From Arthrobacter pascens (GTDB taxonomy: Bacteria; Actinomycetota; Actinomycetes; Actinomycetales; Micrococcaceae), in assembly GCF_030815585.1 (NCBI RefSeq), contig NZ_JAUSWY010000001.1:2914001-2978000 (forward strand): DNA of 64,000 bases. Reading direction: 5' to 3'. Shown in pieces: positions 25,714 through 36,726 of the stretch. Within the stretch, counting starts at the first letter, position 1; every line of letters begins with the position of its first letter. The notes under the pieces are model-generated. The model had not been told where the DNA came from. It searched no databases and saw only the letters and a list, made by a program, of their open reading frames with translations. The position numbers and the translations under genes were made by a program.

Positions 25714-26097
25714 CTAGCTGGCGCTCTTCTGGGCTACGAGTTCGATCTCCACCAGCATTTTCGGATCAAGGAACGGCAGCACGTGGACCAGGGACAGCGT
25801 GGGGCGGATGTCGCCGAAGACCTCACCGTGGGCACGGCCGGCGTCTTCCCATTTGCTGATATCCGTCAGGTACAGCTTGGACTGCACGACGTCGGCAAAG
25901 TCGAACCCGGCATCAGCCAGGACCGCCCCGAGCTTCTGCAGGATGTACTGGGTCTGCGTGTAGAAGTCATCGCCCACGATGCCGTCCTCGCCGCTGGCAG
26001 CCGTGGCGGAGATGAAGAGCATGTTGTCCACCCGGACGGCGCGGGAGTAGCCGAGGGTCTGTTCCCAGACAGAGCCGGTGCCGAATGTTTTGCGCAT
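25714..26097 (-). CDS. RidA-family (YjgF/UK114) protein
   Basis: 127 aa, the normal size. RidA proteins hydrolyse reactive enamine/imine intermediates from PLP enzymes. The sequence shows GYSRAVRVDNMLFISATAAS, TQTQYILQKLGAVLADAGF and VVQSKLYLTDISKWEDA, ending RPTLSLVHVLPFLDPKMLVE. The canonical Arg of the R-N-G-C-x-E pattern is replaced here by LSLVHVLPFLDP, so this is a Rid subgroup member and activity is not assured. ATG 26095-26097 removes a non-conserved 23-residue extension. Confidence 0.85.
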   Translation of the reverse strand: MRKTFGTGSVWEQTLGYSRAVRVDNMLFISATAASGEDGIVGDDFYTQTQYILQKLGAVLADAGFDFADVVQSKLYLTDISKWEDAGRAHGEVFGDIRPTLSLVHVLPFLDPKMLVEIELVAQKSAS

Positions 26098-26143
26098 GGT
26101 GGGCCTTTCAGTCCTGAAATGAGTCGGCACCACTCTAGGGCGG

Positions 26144-26647
26144 CTAGACGTCCAGCCGGTAAACAAGCAGCTTTATGTCAGTGCCCGGAACAAACCAGTC
26201 ACGCTCCGGGACGCGCCGGAACCCGGTCTTCCGGTAAAGCCCGTGGGCACTTTCCCAGGTCTTGCCGGTGGTGAGCGCCACCGCTTTGATGCCGTCCAGT
26301 GACCGGGCCAGTTCAATGATGGCTTCCACCATGGCCTTGCCGGCTCCGCTGCGCTGCACTGCGGGGTCCACCACCAGCATCCGGAACTCCAGTTCATCCG
26401 CCAGCGCGATGTCCGCATACGGCTCACCGGCGACGGCCAGCGTCACCGAACCCACGACCTCCCCGTCGCGCTCCGCCACCCAGATGGTGGCCTTCGCTGC
26501 ACGCTCCGCAACGTCCTGGACCTGCCGCATGTAGGGGTGGTCGGGGCTGTCGAAGTAGCCCGCGGCCAGGTACGAGTCCCGTGTGATCCGCGCAACGGCG
26601 TCGAAATCTGCCTCAACGGCGGGACGGATGGTTATCTGCGGCTGCAC
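26144..26647 (-). CDS. GNAT-family N-acetyltransferase
   Basis: 167 aa starting at GTG 26645-26647, the first possible start after an in-frame stop. Opening residues QITIRPAVEADFDAVARI are typical of GNATs. Motif A appears as FRMLVVDPAVQRSGAGKAMV (the Q/RxxGxG/A acetyl-CoA loop) and the end shows HGLYRKTGFRRVPERDW. The acceptor substrate is unknown. It lies 46 bp upstream of the RidA-like gene on the same strand and may share its transcript. Confidence 0.88.
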   Translation of the reverse strand: MQPQITIRPAVEADFDAVARITRDSYLAAGYFDSPDHPYMRQVQDVAERAAKATIWVAERDGEVVGSVTLAVAGEPYADIALADELEFRMLVVDPAVQRSGAGKAMVEAIIELARSLDGIKAVALTTGKTWESAHGLYRKTGFRRVPERDWFVPGTDIKLLVYRLDV

Positions 26648-26762
26648 CTCACCATGCTAGTGGCGGCCCGGTGATGCTCGACGCGAAACAGTCGTTCACG
26701 CGATTGAACTATCACTAGGCGCCGGCAACGCCCCGCCCAAAGGTGGGATCAGTCCCGAGCGA

Positions 26763-30001
<3,239 letters not shown>

Positions 30002-30616
30002 TCAGTGGGTGGAGAGGCGGTTACGTCCCCACCAGGCGAAGGCCAGGCCGCTCAGGCCCACCAGCAGCACCCCCGCCATGACACTCAACAGCCCAGGGCC
30101 TCCGAGGCCGGGACCGTCTGCCCTCGAGAGAACGGCGGCCTGGGTGGGGCTTGCGGACCTGGTGAGCGGCCTATTCCAGTTCGACTCCGTTGACGGGCTT
30201 GCCGACAGAATGGCACCCGGGGCACTGGTGACCGCCTCGGCAGACGGCGCCTCCTGAACGGCGGTTTCGCTCGGCTCAGGGGCAAGAGTGGGAACCGGCG
30301 CAAGGGTTGGTGCCTCGGGCAGCGGCCGGGCAGGAGGTGCTGGCGACCCAGGGGGTGCTGGCGATCCGGGGGGTGTTGACGGCTGTCCGGGGCCGGAGGG
30401 CTCCGCAGGGGGCTTCGGCTCGGGTTTCTGCTGGACCTCCGCGGGTTCAGGATCAGTGGTGGGCTGCGGGCAGGCCTCTTCACAGGAAGTAGCCGTGGGG
30501 TGAGCTGTCGGCGATTCCGCGTGCGCACCCCCCACGGACAGGCCCACTGACAGAGCCAGAACCGCAGCAGCCGCCGTCACGGAAACGGCGCGAAGCACAG
30601 AGGACGATCGGCTCAT
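30002..30616 (-). CDS. Pro-rich exported protein with C-terminal membrane anchor, copy B
   Basis: 204 aa. It has a signal peptide (residues about 1-33, AAAAVLALSVGLSVGGAHA), a Pro/Glu/Ser/Thr-rich stalk, then a block conserved with its neighbour: PEPSETAVQEAPSAEAVTS, SNWNRPLTRSASPTQAA, PGLLSVMAGVLLVG and AFAWWGRNRLSTH. The end is one transmembrane helix with a short basic tail, so it should sit outside the membrane. AAAAGG precedes the ATG. It arose by tandem duplication with the gene at 30801-31370 and ends the giant-protein/EssC locus. No known family is recognised; a substrate or structural role is possible. Confidence 0.75.
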   Translation of the reverse strand: MSRSSSVLRAVSVTAAAAVLALSVGLSVGGAHAESPTAHPTATSCEEACPQPTTDPEPAEVQQKPEPKPPAEPSGPGQPSTPPGSPAPPGSPAPPARPLPEAPTLAPVPTLAPEPSETAVQEAPSAEAVTSAPGAILSASPSTESNWNRPLTRSASPTQAAVLSRADGPGLGGPGLLSVMAGVLLVGLSGLAFAWWGRNRLSTH

Positions 30617-30731
30617 AGGTACCTTTTAGACAGCGTGCGGCCCCGTCCGCGGCAAACCAGTGTTCCAGCAAGTCTGCTACAGCACGCCGAGGAGCCGCAA
30701 ATCCCGGAATTACGGCCCGCCACGTCTAAAC

Positions 30732-30778
30732 GAGGGGTTGAGCAGGCTTTCGCCTTCGGTATCAGCGGGTTTGATCAG
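30732..30778 (-). repeat. Remnant of the essC-like gene 3' end
   Basis: These 47 bp match 31621-31667, inside the 3' end of the EssC-like gene, at 41 of 47 positions. They lie between the two Pro-rich genes. The spacer up to about 30650 also resembles the spacer near 31430-31490, and sequence just past the stop of both Pro-rich genes matches too (GCGACCGTTGCC...CTCAGTGGGT). This marks an old tandem duplication of about 0.89 kb. Confidence 0.75.
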
Positions 30779-30800
30779 CGACCGTTGCCACCGGATCCGC

Positions 30801-31370
30801 TCAGTGGGTATAGAGGCGGGTACGGCCCCACCACGCGAAGGCCAAGCCGCCAATGCCCACCAGCAGCACCCCCGCCATGACACTCAACAACCCCGGGTCT
30901 CCGAAGCCGGGACCGTCGCCCTTGGGGGCAGCGGCGGCCTGCGTAGGGCTTGCGGACCTGGTGAGCGGCTTATTCCAGTTCGAATCCGTTGACGGGCCAG
31001 TGGACGGAGTTGCACCCGGGGTGCTGGTGACAGCCTGGGCGGACGGCGTCTCCTGTACGGCGGTTTCGCTCGGCTCCGGGGCAATAGTGGAAACCGGTGC
31101 AGGGGCTGGCTCTGCCGGCTGCGGCGGCGGTGGGGGCGCCTGGGTCGGCGCCGGCGGTTGCACCGTGGCGGAAGGTTGTTGCCCGGTGGGTGTCGGTCGA
31201 GGACTGCGTGGTTCCGACGGGCCCGGAAAGCAGATCAAGCCGCAGGTGGGTGAAGGTTCGGACGTTTCAGCGTCCGCAGGCGCCACTGCGGATAGGCCCA
31301 CCGAGAGCGCCAGAACCGCAACTGCCGCCGTCGCTGACATGACGCGGAGCACAGAGGGGTGTCTGGTCAT
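30801..31370 (-). CDS. Pro-rich exported protein with C-terminal membrane anchor, copy A
   Basis: 189 aa from ATG 31368-31370, with AAAGG upstream. Signal peptide (ATAAVAVLALSVGLSAVAPADA), two Cys within PTCGLICFPG, a Pro-rich stalk (PPAPTQAPPPPPQPAEPAPA), then the shared block SNWNKPLTRSASPTQAA and the anchor LLSVMAGVLLVGIGGLAFAWWGR. It directly follows the EssC-like gene by 144 bp on the same strand, so it is the likely parental copy of the duplicated pair. Role unknown; it may be a surface component handled by the locus. Confidence 0.75.
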   Translation of the reverse strand: MTRHPSVLRVMSATAAVAVLALSVGLSAVAPADAETSEPSPTCGLICFPGPSEPRSPRPTPTGQQPSATVQPPAPTQAPPPPPQPAEPAPAPVSTIAPEPSETAVQETPSAQAVTSTPGATPSTGPSTDSNWNKPLTRSASPTQAAAAPKGDGPGFGDPGLLSVMAGVLLVGIGGLAFAWWGRTRLYTH

Positions 31371-31514
31371 GGATACCTTTTCGACAGCGCGCGGCCCCCA
31401 ACCGCGCCGCACTAATGATTTCGGTAGTCTGCTACAAGTGTTCCAGCCAGTCTGCTAGAACACGCCGCGCAGCCGCAAATCACCCGGATTCGTGTAACCC
31501 CACCTCAGCCTGCC

Positions 31515-34500
31515 TTAGTCCCTGTTTTCCGGAGGCAGCGCGATCTGCAGTTTCCGCGCTTTGCCGCGCCCCACGATGTACCCCCGGCCCGGAATAAACG
31601 CCGGGCTGACCCGGCCCAGCGAGGTGTTGAGCAGGCTGTCGCCTTCGATATCACCCGGGTTGATCAGCAGGCCGCGGCGCCCGGATTTGAAGGGCTGCGA
31701 CAATGACCAAGCGGAGGACCAAGTGGACGTTTCGGACTCGCCGATGACCCACTGGTCGGCCTTGATGGAAGCCGTCACCAGTTGCCCCACGCCGGATTCC
31801 GCCACCGTGTCCGTGAACTCGGTCAGGCCCTCGATGAAGATCCCCAGCATGCCCGGATTTCCGGATGAGTGCTCAATCAGGTCCTCGACCACGTCGGACA
31901 GATCACTAGCCCCCACCACGGATCTGTTCCAGATGGGCAGCGAGGCGACCGCGGAGCGCCGCGAGCCAATGTAGATCAGCTCGGTCTCCGGGTTGGAGCG
32001 CCGGAGCGCATACGCCAGGGTCACCAGCGCGACGGTCCGTCCCGCACCCGGCGGGCCGGCCAGGAGCAGCGGGCCCTTGGCCAGGATCTCGGCGGGCCGG
32101 AGCGTTTCGTCGTCGACGCCGATCACCGGCAGGTCCGGGCTGCCTGCGGGCAGCACATTCAGTTCCACCTGCTCGGGGAGGCGTTCGATCTTGGGCGCTC
32201 TGTCCAACCCTTGGCGCAGCATCGCTTCGCTGAGCCTGTGGACTTCCCGGGCCTGCAGCGCCAGGTTGGAGTTGCCTCCCAATACGGCCAGCTGGACTTC
32301 GAAACCGGCCAGCAGGCCCCGGCCTGGAGGCGACGTGTTGCTGAGGACGTCCCTCGGGACATCCAAGGTCATGTAGTCGTCTTCGGACGAAAGGCGCAGC
32401 ACCAGCCGGCGTTGGATGGACGCAAGCAACGACGCCGGCACTGCGTTGGGTCGGTCCCCGGTAACAACAAGGTGGATGCCAAGGGGACGGCCGTCGGTCG
32501 CCAGCTGCAGGAAGATGTCCCAGAGTGCTGACAGGCGGCTGTACTCGTACGTCTCGCGAAAAGCGGACATGCCGTCCACCAGCACGAAGATCCGCTTTTC
32601 GGCAGGGCGGTTCGCCAGCGTCCGGTACTCCACGATCGTGGATGCCCGGACCTCGGCGAACCGGGCGGATCGTTCGTCGGCGATGTCCCGGAGCAGGCGG
32701 AGGAGGCGTCCGACGCGTTCCACGTCGTCTCCGCTGATGATTTCGCCCACGTGCGGCAGCTCGTCGAGCATCTTCAGTCCTGAGGACCCGCAGTCGATCC
32801 CGTAGACATGCACAGGGCCGCCGCGGGGTGTGACAGCGGCGGCTATCGCAATCCCGCGGAGGGCAGCGGATTTTCCGGAGCCGCCGGTTCCGTAGATGGC
32901 CATGTTGCCGTCAGTGTCCGGCTCATAGAACACTGTGGGCTGCTCCTGGCGCGTGGGATCGTCCGCCACGCCCAGCAGCAGCCTCTCGTCCGTACGCGGA
33001 TTGGGCAACTTTGAGAAGTCGTAGGTCTTGGCGAGTTCGTCCAGCCACGGTTTCCGCGGCGGCCGAATGGCCAGCGACTCTGCCGCCCTCACGATGTTGG
33101 TGGTCATCCGGGCGATGTCGTTTGGTCCGGCCGGAGCCTCCTTCACCGGCTTTTCCGGAGCGGGCGCGTCCCAGCTGGGCCCGGATCCAAAGGCCATTTC
33201 CACGATGTCGATCTGGGGCCTTTGTGGTTTCTCCGTGGTCCAGCCGCCGGCATAACCGGTCTGGAACCCCTGGATCCGGCCGGGACCGGTCTTGGCTGCG
33301 CCGCGGCCCGGGATGGACGGGTCAAAGTAGGCGGCGTCGGGTACCCCGAGAATGTCGGTGGCATCATCCTCGTCCGCCATGCGCAGGGCAACGCGGAGGT
33401 TGGTGTTGGCGCGGAGGCTGTCCTTGATCACTCCCGCCGGGCGTTGCGTGGCCAGGATCAGGTGAAGTCCCAGTGACCGTCCCCGGGCAGCCACATCCAC
33501 AACACCGTCGACGAATTCCGGAACTTCGGTGGCCAGCGCCGCGAACTCGTCCACAATGATGATCAGGTACGGCGGCGCTTCAGGATCGGCTTCGCGCTGC
33601 AGGGCCAGCAGATCCTTGGCTTTTTTCCGGTTCAGCAAGTGCTCCCGGTAATGGAGCTCCGCCCGGAGCGAGGTCAGGGCGCGGCGCACCAGGTGCTGGG
33701 ACAGGTCGGTGACCAGGCCCACGGTGTGCGGCAGGTGGAGGCAATCGGCGAATGCCGCGCCGCCTTTGTAATCCACAAAAAGGAAGCTCACCCGGTCCGG
33801 GCTGTAGGCCGCCGCCATGCCCATGACCCAGGACTGCAGGAACTCTGATTTGCCGGCACCCGTTGTGCCGCCCACCAGTGCGTGCGGTCCCTCATTCTTC
33901 AGGTCGAGGTACAGAGGTTCAACCCCCTTGGAACCCACCAGCGCGCGGAGCGTTCCGTTATCCTTGCGGTTGGCCACCGCCGTGGCGTGTACGGAATTGT
34001 TCTCTTCCCACCGTTCCGCCACAGCCTGCGGGCTATCCAGGAAGTCCTTCCCGATCAGGGTTGCGTAGGAGACGGCGCGGGGCAGGTCTGAATCGTCGCT
34101 CACCGGCTTGCCCACGTCCACTACGGGGGCCAGCATCCGGGCCAGCTGCCCGGCGAGTTCGGCGTCGAGGCTTTCGCAGCTTACGGGGTAGCTGTGCCGT
34201 CCCAGCCGGACCTGGCCGGTGGTGGTGCCGTGGTCTCCGTCCACCACCATGAAGTCCCGGCACGCAGCGGGGAGTGCCTGGATGTCGGTGGCCACCCACA
34301 TCACGTGGACGCCCGAATCCGGGCCGCGCTCCGCCAGGCGCGTCAGGCGGCCACGGTCAACCGGTGCGTCGTCCTCCACAATGACCAGGACAGCAGGCAG
34401 CACCGGTCCCGGGATCTCGTTCTTGGCGGGGTCCAGTTCCGGCCTAAAGTCTGGTCCGGAGCGCTTGGCTGACGCCTCCCTGGCGTCCAGCAGGTCTTCG

Positions 34501-35960
34501 AGTCTGGCCAGGAGGGATGACCCGCTGGCGGAACCCGCGGCCAGGTGGTCACCGCTGAGCGGGCTGTGGCCGGAACCGACGTGGGGCAGCCACTGCAGCC
34601 AGTTCCACCGCTCCCTGGACTGGGCGGACGTGATGGCTGTGACCACGGCTTCGGCCGGGGAATGGAGTCCCACAAGCTGCAGGACCATGCCACGGGCAAC
34701 GTCTTCAACAAGGCCCCGGGCCCCCGCCACACCAAACGAGCCGGCGGTGCGCAGCTGTGAGACCACAGGCACGCCCTCGATGACCTGGAACTGCTTCAGG
34801 CACTCCTGGATCTCCCGCATGTATTCCACTTCGGTATCGTTGCTCGTCGGCTCCTCAAGGATGATGCGCGACGGCGCTGTGCCCAGCCCGAACCGCAGGC
34901 CCAAAAAGCCTTTGTGCTCGGGACGGTGGGTCCAGAGCAGCGGCCCCAGCTTATAGATGGAATCAACGGTGTCGCTGACGGACGGAGCCTCCTGCAGGCG
35001 GACGGCCCGTTCCACATGCTGAAGCTCGGTGATGTCCTGCCGGAACGCGGCCATGGATTCACGGAAATGCTTGAGCTGTTCCTTCTGCTGGCGCTTGGTC
35101 TGCACTCTGTGGTCCACGTAGTGGCCAATGATGAAAAGCGGCATCATCATCATGAACACCACCGAGAGCATGTTCCGGGTCACCGCGAACATGATGCCGC
35201 CCATCAGCAGGGGCGCGATCAGCATGATGTACGGGAACGGCTGGTGGTCCGGCCGCTTGGGTCCGGCGGGCAGAACACGCTTGGGTTCATCGAAGCGGGG
35301 AACCACGCGCGGTGACCGGTTGAAATCGACAAGGGGCGACGTCGGTGCTGCCGCCTGGTTCCGCCCCAGCGGAACCACCGTTACGGTGGTGTCGCCGAGG
35401 GTCACCGTGTCAGAGGAGTTCAGCGTGGCCCGCGTCACCGGCAGACCGTCCATCAGGAGGCCATTGGCGGAGTTGGTGTCCACGATCTCCACGCTCTCAC
35501 CGACGGTGATGCGGGCGTGGCGTTTGGACGTCATGGGATCGGTGAGCCGGATGTCCACGTCCCTGTCCCTGCCGATGTAACTGGTGCCGGAAGGAAGGGA
35601 GAACTCCTGGCCGACGTCGGGGCCGGAGAGAATCCGCAAGGTGGCGGCGGCGGGGCCGCGGTTGGCGCCCGGGACGTCGAACTGCTCGCTGACCTGGGTC
35701 AGCGAGACCACAGAGCCGGGGCGGAGGCCCGATTCCAACAGGTTGTCCGTGCGGGTCAGCACGATTCCGCGCATGCCGCCGGCAACAAAGGCCTCGTCAA
35801 TACGCAGGGAGAGATTTTCCGGCGCCGGCGTACCCTTGCGGTCCGGGTCCGCGGCCCACAGCTGGGTGGCGATGTCGGCCACCGTCGCCAGGCCGTCCAC
35901 GATGACCGCGAGGTCCTTGGTTTCCGCCGGGTCCCGGCGGAGTGTCAGCCGGATCCTCAT
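31515..35960 (-). CDS. FtsK/SpoIIIE-type (EssC/EccC-like) ATPase with FHA domain
   Basis: 1481 aa. Layout: residues 1-95 a ubiquitin/FHA-like beta domain; about 105-195 an FHA domain (SYIGRDRDVDIRL, TSKRHARI, DTNSANGLLMDG); two transmembrane helices at about 243-280; then three ATPase domains. The first P-loop GGTTGAGKS (Lys704) has Walker B YLIIIVDEFAAL; the second is GTGGSGKS (Lys1030) with IFVLVDGM; the third is degenerate, GPPGAGRT with Arg1308 for Lys. This is the EssC architecture, the motor of type VII secretion. No WXG100 substrate or other Ess/Ecc component is encoded nearby. Its start overlaps the upstream FHA-like gene by 4 bp. The substrate is unknown; the neighbouring Pro-rich or giant proteins are candidates. 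Confidence 0.92.
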   Translation of the reverse strand: MRIRLTLRRDPAETKDLAVIVDGLATVADIATQLWAADPDRKGTPAPENLSLRIDEAFVAGGMRGIVLTRTDNLLESGLRPGSVVSLTQVSEQFDVPGANRGPAAATLRILSGPDVGQEFSLPSGTSYIGRDRDVDIRLTDPMTSKRHARITVGESVEIVDTNSANGLLMDGLPVTRATLNSSDTVTLGDTTVTVVPLGRNQAAAPTSPLVDFNRSPRVVPRFDEPKRVLPAGPKRPDHQPFPYIMLIAPLLMGGIMFAVTRNMLSVVFMMMMPLFIIGHYVDHRVQTKRQQKEQLKHFRESMAAFRQDITELQHVERAVRLQEAPSVSDTVDSIYKLGPLLWTHRPEHKGFLGLRFGLGTAPSRIILEEPTSNDTEVEYMREIQECLKQFQVIEGVPVVSQLRTAGSFGVAGARGLVEDVARGMVLQLVGLHSPAEAVVTAITSAQSRERWNWLQWLPHVGSGHSPLSGDHLAAGSASGSSLLARLEDLLDAREASAKRSGPDFRPELDPAKNEIPGPVLPAVLVIVEDDAPVDRGRLTRLAERGPDSGVHVMWVATDIQALPAACRDFMVVDGDHGTTTGQVRLGRHSYPVSCESLDAELAGQLARMLAPVVDVGKPVSDDSDLPRAVSYATLIGKDFLDSPQAVAERWEENNSVHATAVANRKDNGTLRALVGSKGVEPLYLDLKNEGPHALVGGTTGAGKSEFLQSWVMGMAAAYSPDRVSFLFVDYKGGAAFADCLHLPHTVGLVTDLSQHLVRRALTSLRAELHYREHLLNRKKAKDLLALQREADPEAPPYLIIIVDEFAALATEVPEFVDGVVDVAARGRSLGLHLILATQRPAGVIKDSLRANTNLRVALRMADEDDATDILGVPDAAYFDPSIPGRGAAKTGPGRIQGFQTGYAGGWTTEKPQRPQIDIVEMAFGSGPSWDAPAPEKPVKEAPAGPNDIARMTTNIVRAAESLAIRPPRKPWLDELAKTYDFSKLPNPRTDERLLLGVADDPTRQEQPTVFYEPDTDGNMAIYGTGGSGKSAALRGIAIAAAVTPRGGPVHVYGIDCGSSGLKMLDELPHVGEIISGDDVERVGRLLRLLRDIADERSARFAEVRASTIVEYRTLANRPAEKRIFVLVDGMSAFRETYEYSRLSALWDIFLQLATDGRPLGIHLVVTGDRPNAVPASLLASIQRRLVLRLSSEDDYMTLDVPRDVLSNTSPPGRGLLAGFEVQLAVLGGNSNLALQAREVHRLSEAMLRQGLDRAPKIERLPEQVELNVLPAGSPDLPVIGVDDETLRPAEILAKGPLLLAGPPGAGRTVALVTLAYALRRSNPETELIYIGSRRSAVASLPIWNRSVVGASDLSDVVEDLIEHSSGNPGMLGIFIEGLTEFTDTVAESGVGQLVTASIKADQWVIGESETSTWSSAWSLSQPFKSGRRGLLINPGDIEGDSLLNTSLGRVSPAFIPGRGYIVGRGKARKLQIALPPENRD

Positions 35961-36661
35961 CCTTCGTCCACTTCCCTCATCTTTTCGAGCAGGTACAGGT
36001 CATCAGGGGTGACCAGGTGGGACGTAACGGCGTGTTCCACAAGCCTGGCCCGCCTGTTGGTGGCCAGTTTTCCGCCGCCGCCCCGGAGGCCCACCACGCC
36101 CACACGGTCCAGCTTGTCGCAGACGTTGTCCAGCTTCCGGTTGAAGCGCGTGAGTGCCCAGCCGAGGGTCTTGGCCGCAGCGGCCGACGAAGGGATGGCG
36201 CTGAACCCTGTCCCTTCGCGACGGAGCATGGGTTCCGCGAGCGCCACGATCAGGGCCTTCTGGGAGTCGGTGAACACCACTGGTCCGATGGTGGTGTCCC
36301 CGTTGCTGTCGCCGTCGCGCGCCTCCTGGCGGAACGACGGCGTCTTGAGGTGGACAGCGAACTCGTAGGTGGTGGGCCCGGCTGTGAAGACGATGTTCGT
36401 GTGGCTGAAGACGAGTGGAATGCGGGCGCCGGGCGACAGCCAGGCCTGCATGCCGCCTGATCCGTCCGCTACGGTGGCGGAAAGCATGCTGCCCACGTTG
36501 CTGAGCCACCAGATCCCGTCATAGTTGGCCACCTGCAGGAACTGCCGGTGCAGGTACGGGTTGTCGTCCACTTCGAGGTCGCCTTCGCGGCCGATGTTGA
36601 AAACCTCCTGGTCCGACGGTTCGTACCACTCACCACAGAAATCTATTGCTAGATCCCCCAT
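35957..36661 (-). CDS. FHA-like/helical two-part protein
   Basis: 234 aa from ATG 36659-36661, behind GAGGAGG. The N-terminal half looks like a divergent FHA fold: VFNIGREGDLEVDDNPYLHR, WWLSNVGSMLSATVAD, LSPGARIPLVFSHTNIVF. The C-terminal half (about 125-234) is helical, with KALIVALAEPMLRREG and AAAAKTLGWALTRFNRKLDN, possibly a helix-turn-helix. It lies between the kinase (65-bp gap) and the EssC-like ATPase (4-bp overlap). It could link kinase output to the ATPase by binding phosphothreonine; that is inference. Confidence 0.75.
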   Translation of the reverse strand: MGDLAIDFCGEWYEPSDQEVFNIGREGDLEVDDNPYLHRQFLQVANYDGIWWLSNVGSMLSATVADGSGGMQAWLSPGARIPLVFSHTNIVFTAGPTTYEFAVHLKTPSFRQEARDGDSNGDTTIGPVVFTDSQKALIVALAEPMLRREGTGFSAIPSSAAAAKTLGWALTRFNRKLDNVCDKLDRVGVVGLRGGGGKLATNRRARLVEHAVTSHLVTPDDLYLLEKMREVDEG

Positions 36662-36726
36662 ATTCCGTGCCTCCTCGTAGGGCAATGCCCGCGGGCGTTT
36701 AGCGTGTCCGGTGCTCCGTGTCATTC

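Noticed and set aside
31371..31514. Hidden WXG100 gene in the gap beside the EssC-like gene
   Set aside because: The gap is 144 bp without a suitable open frame or a WxG signature on either strand.
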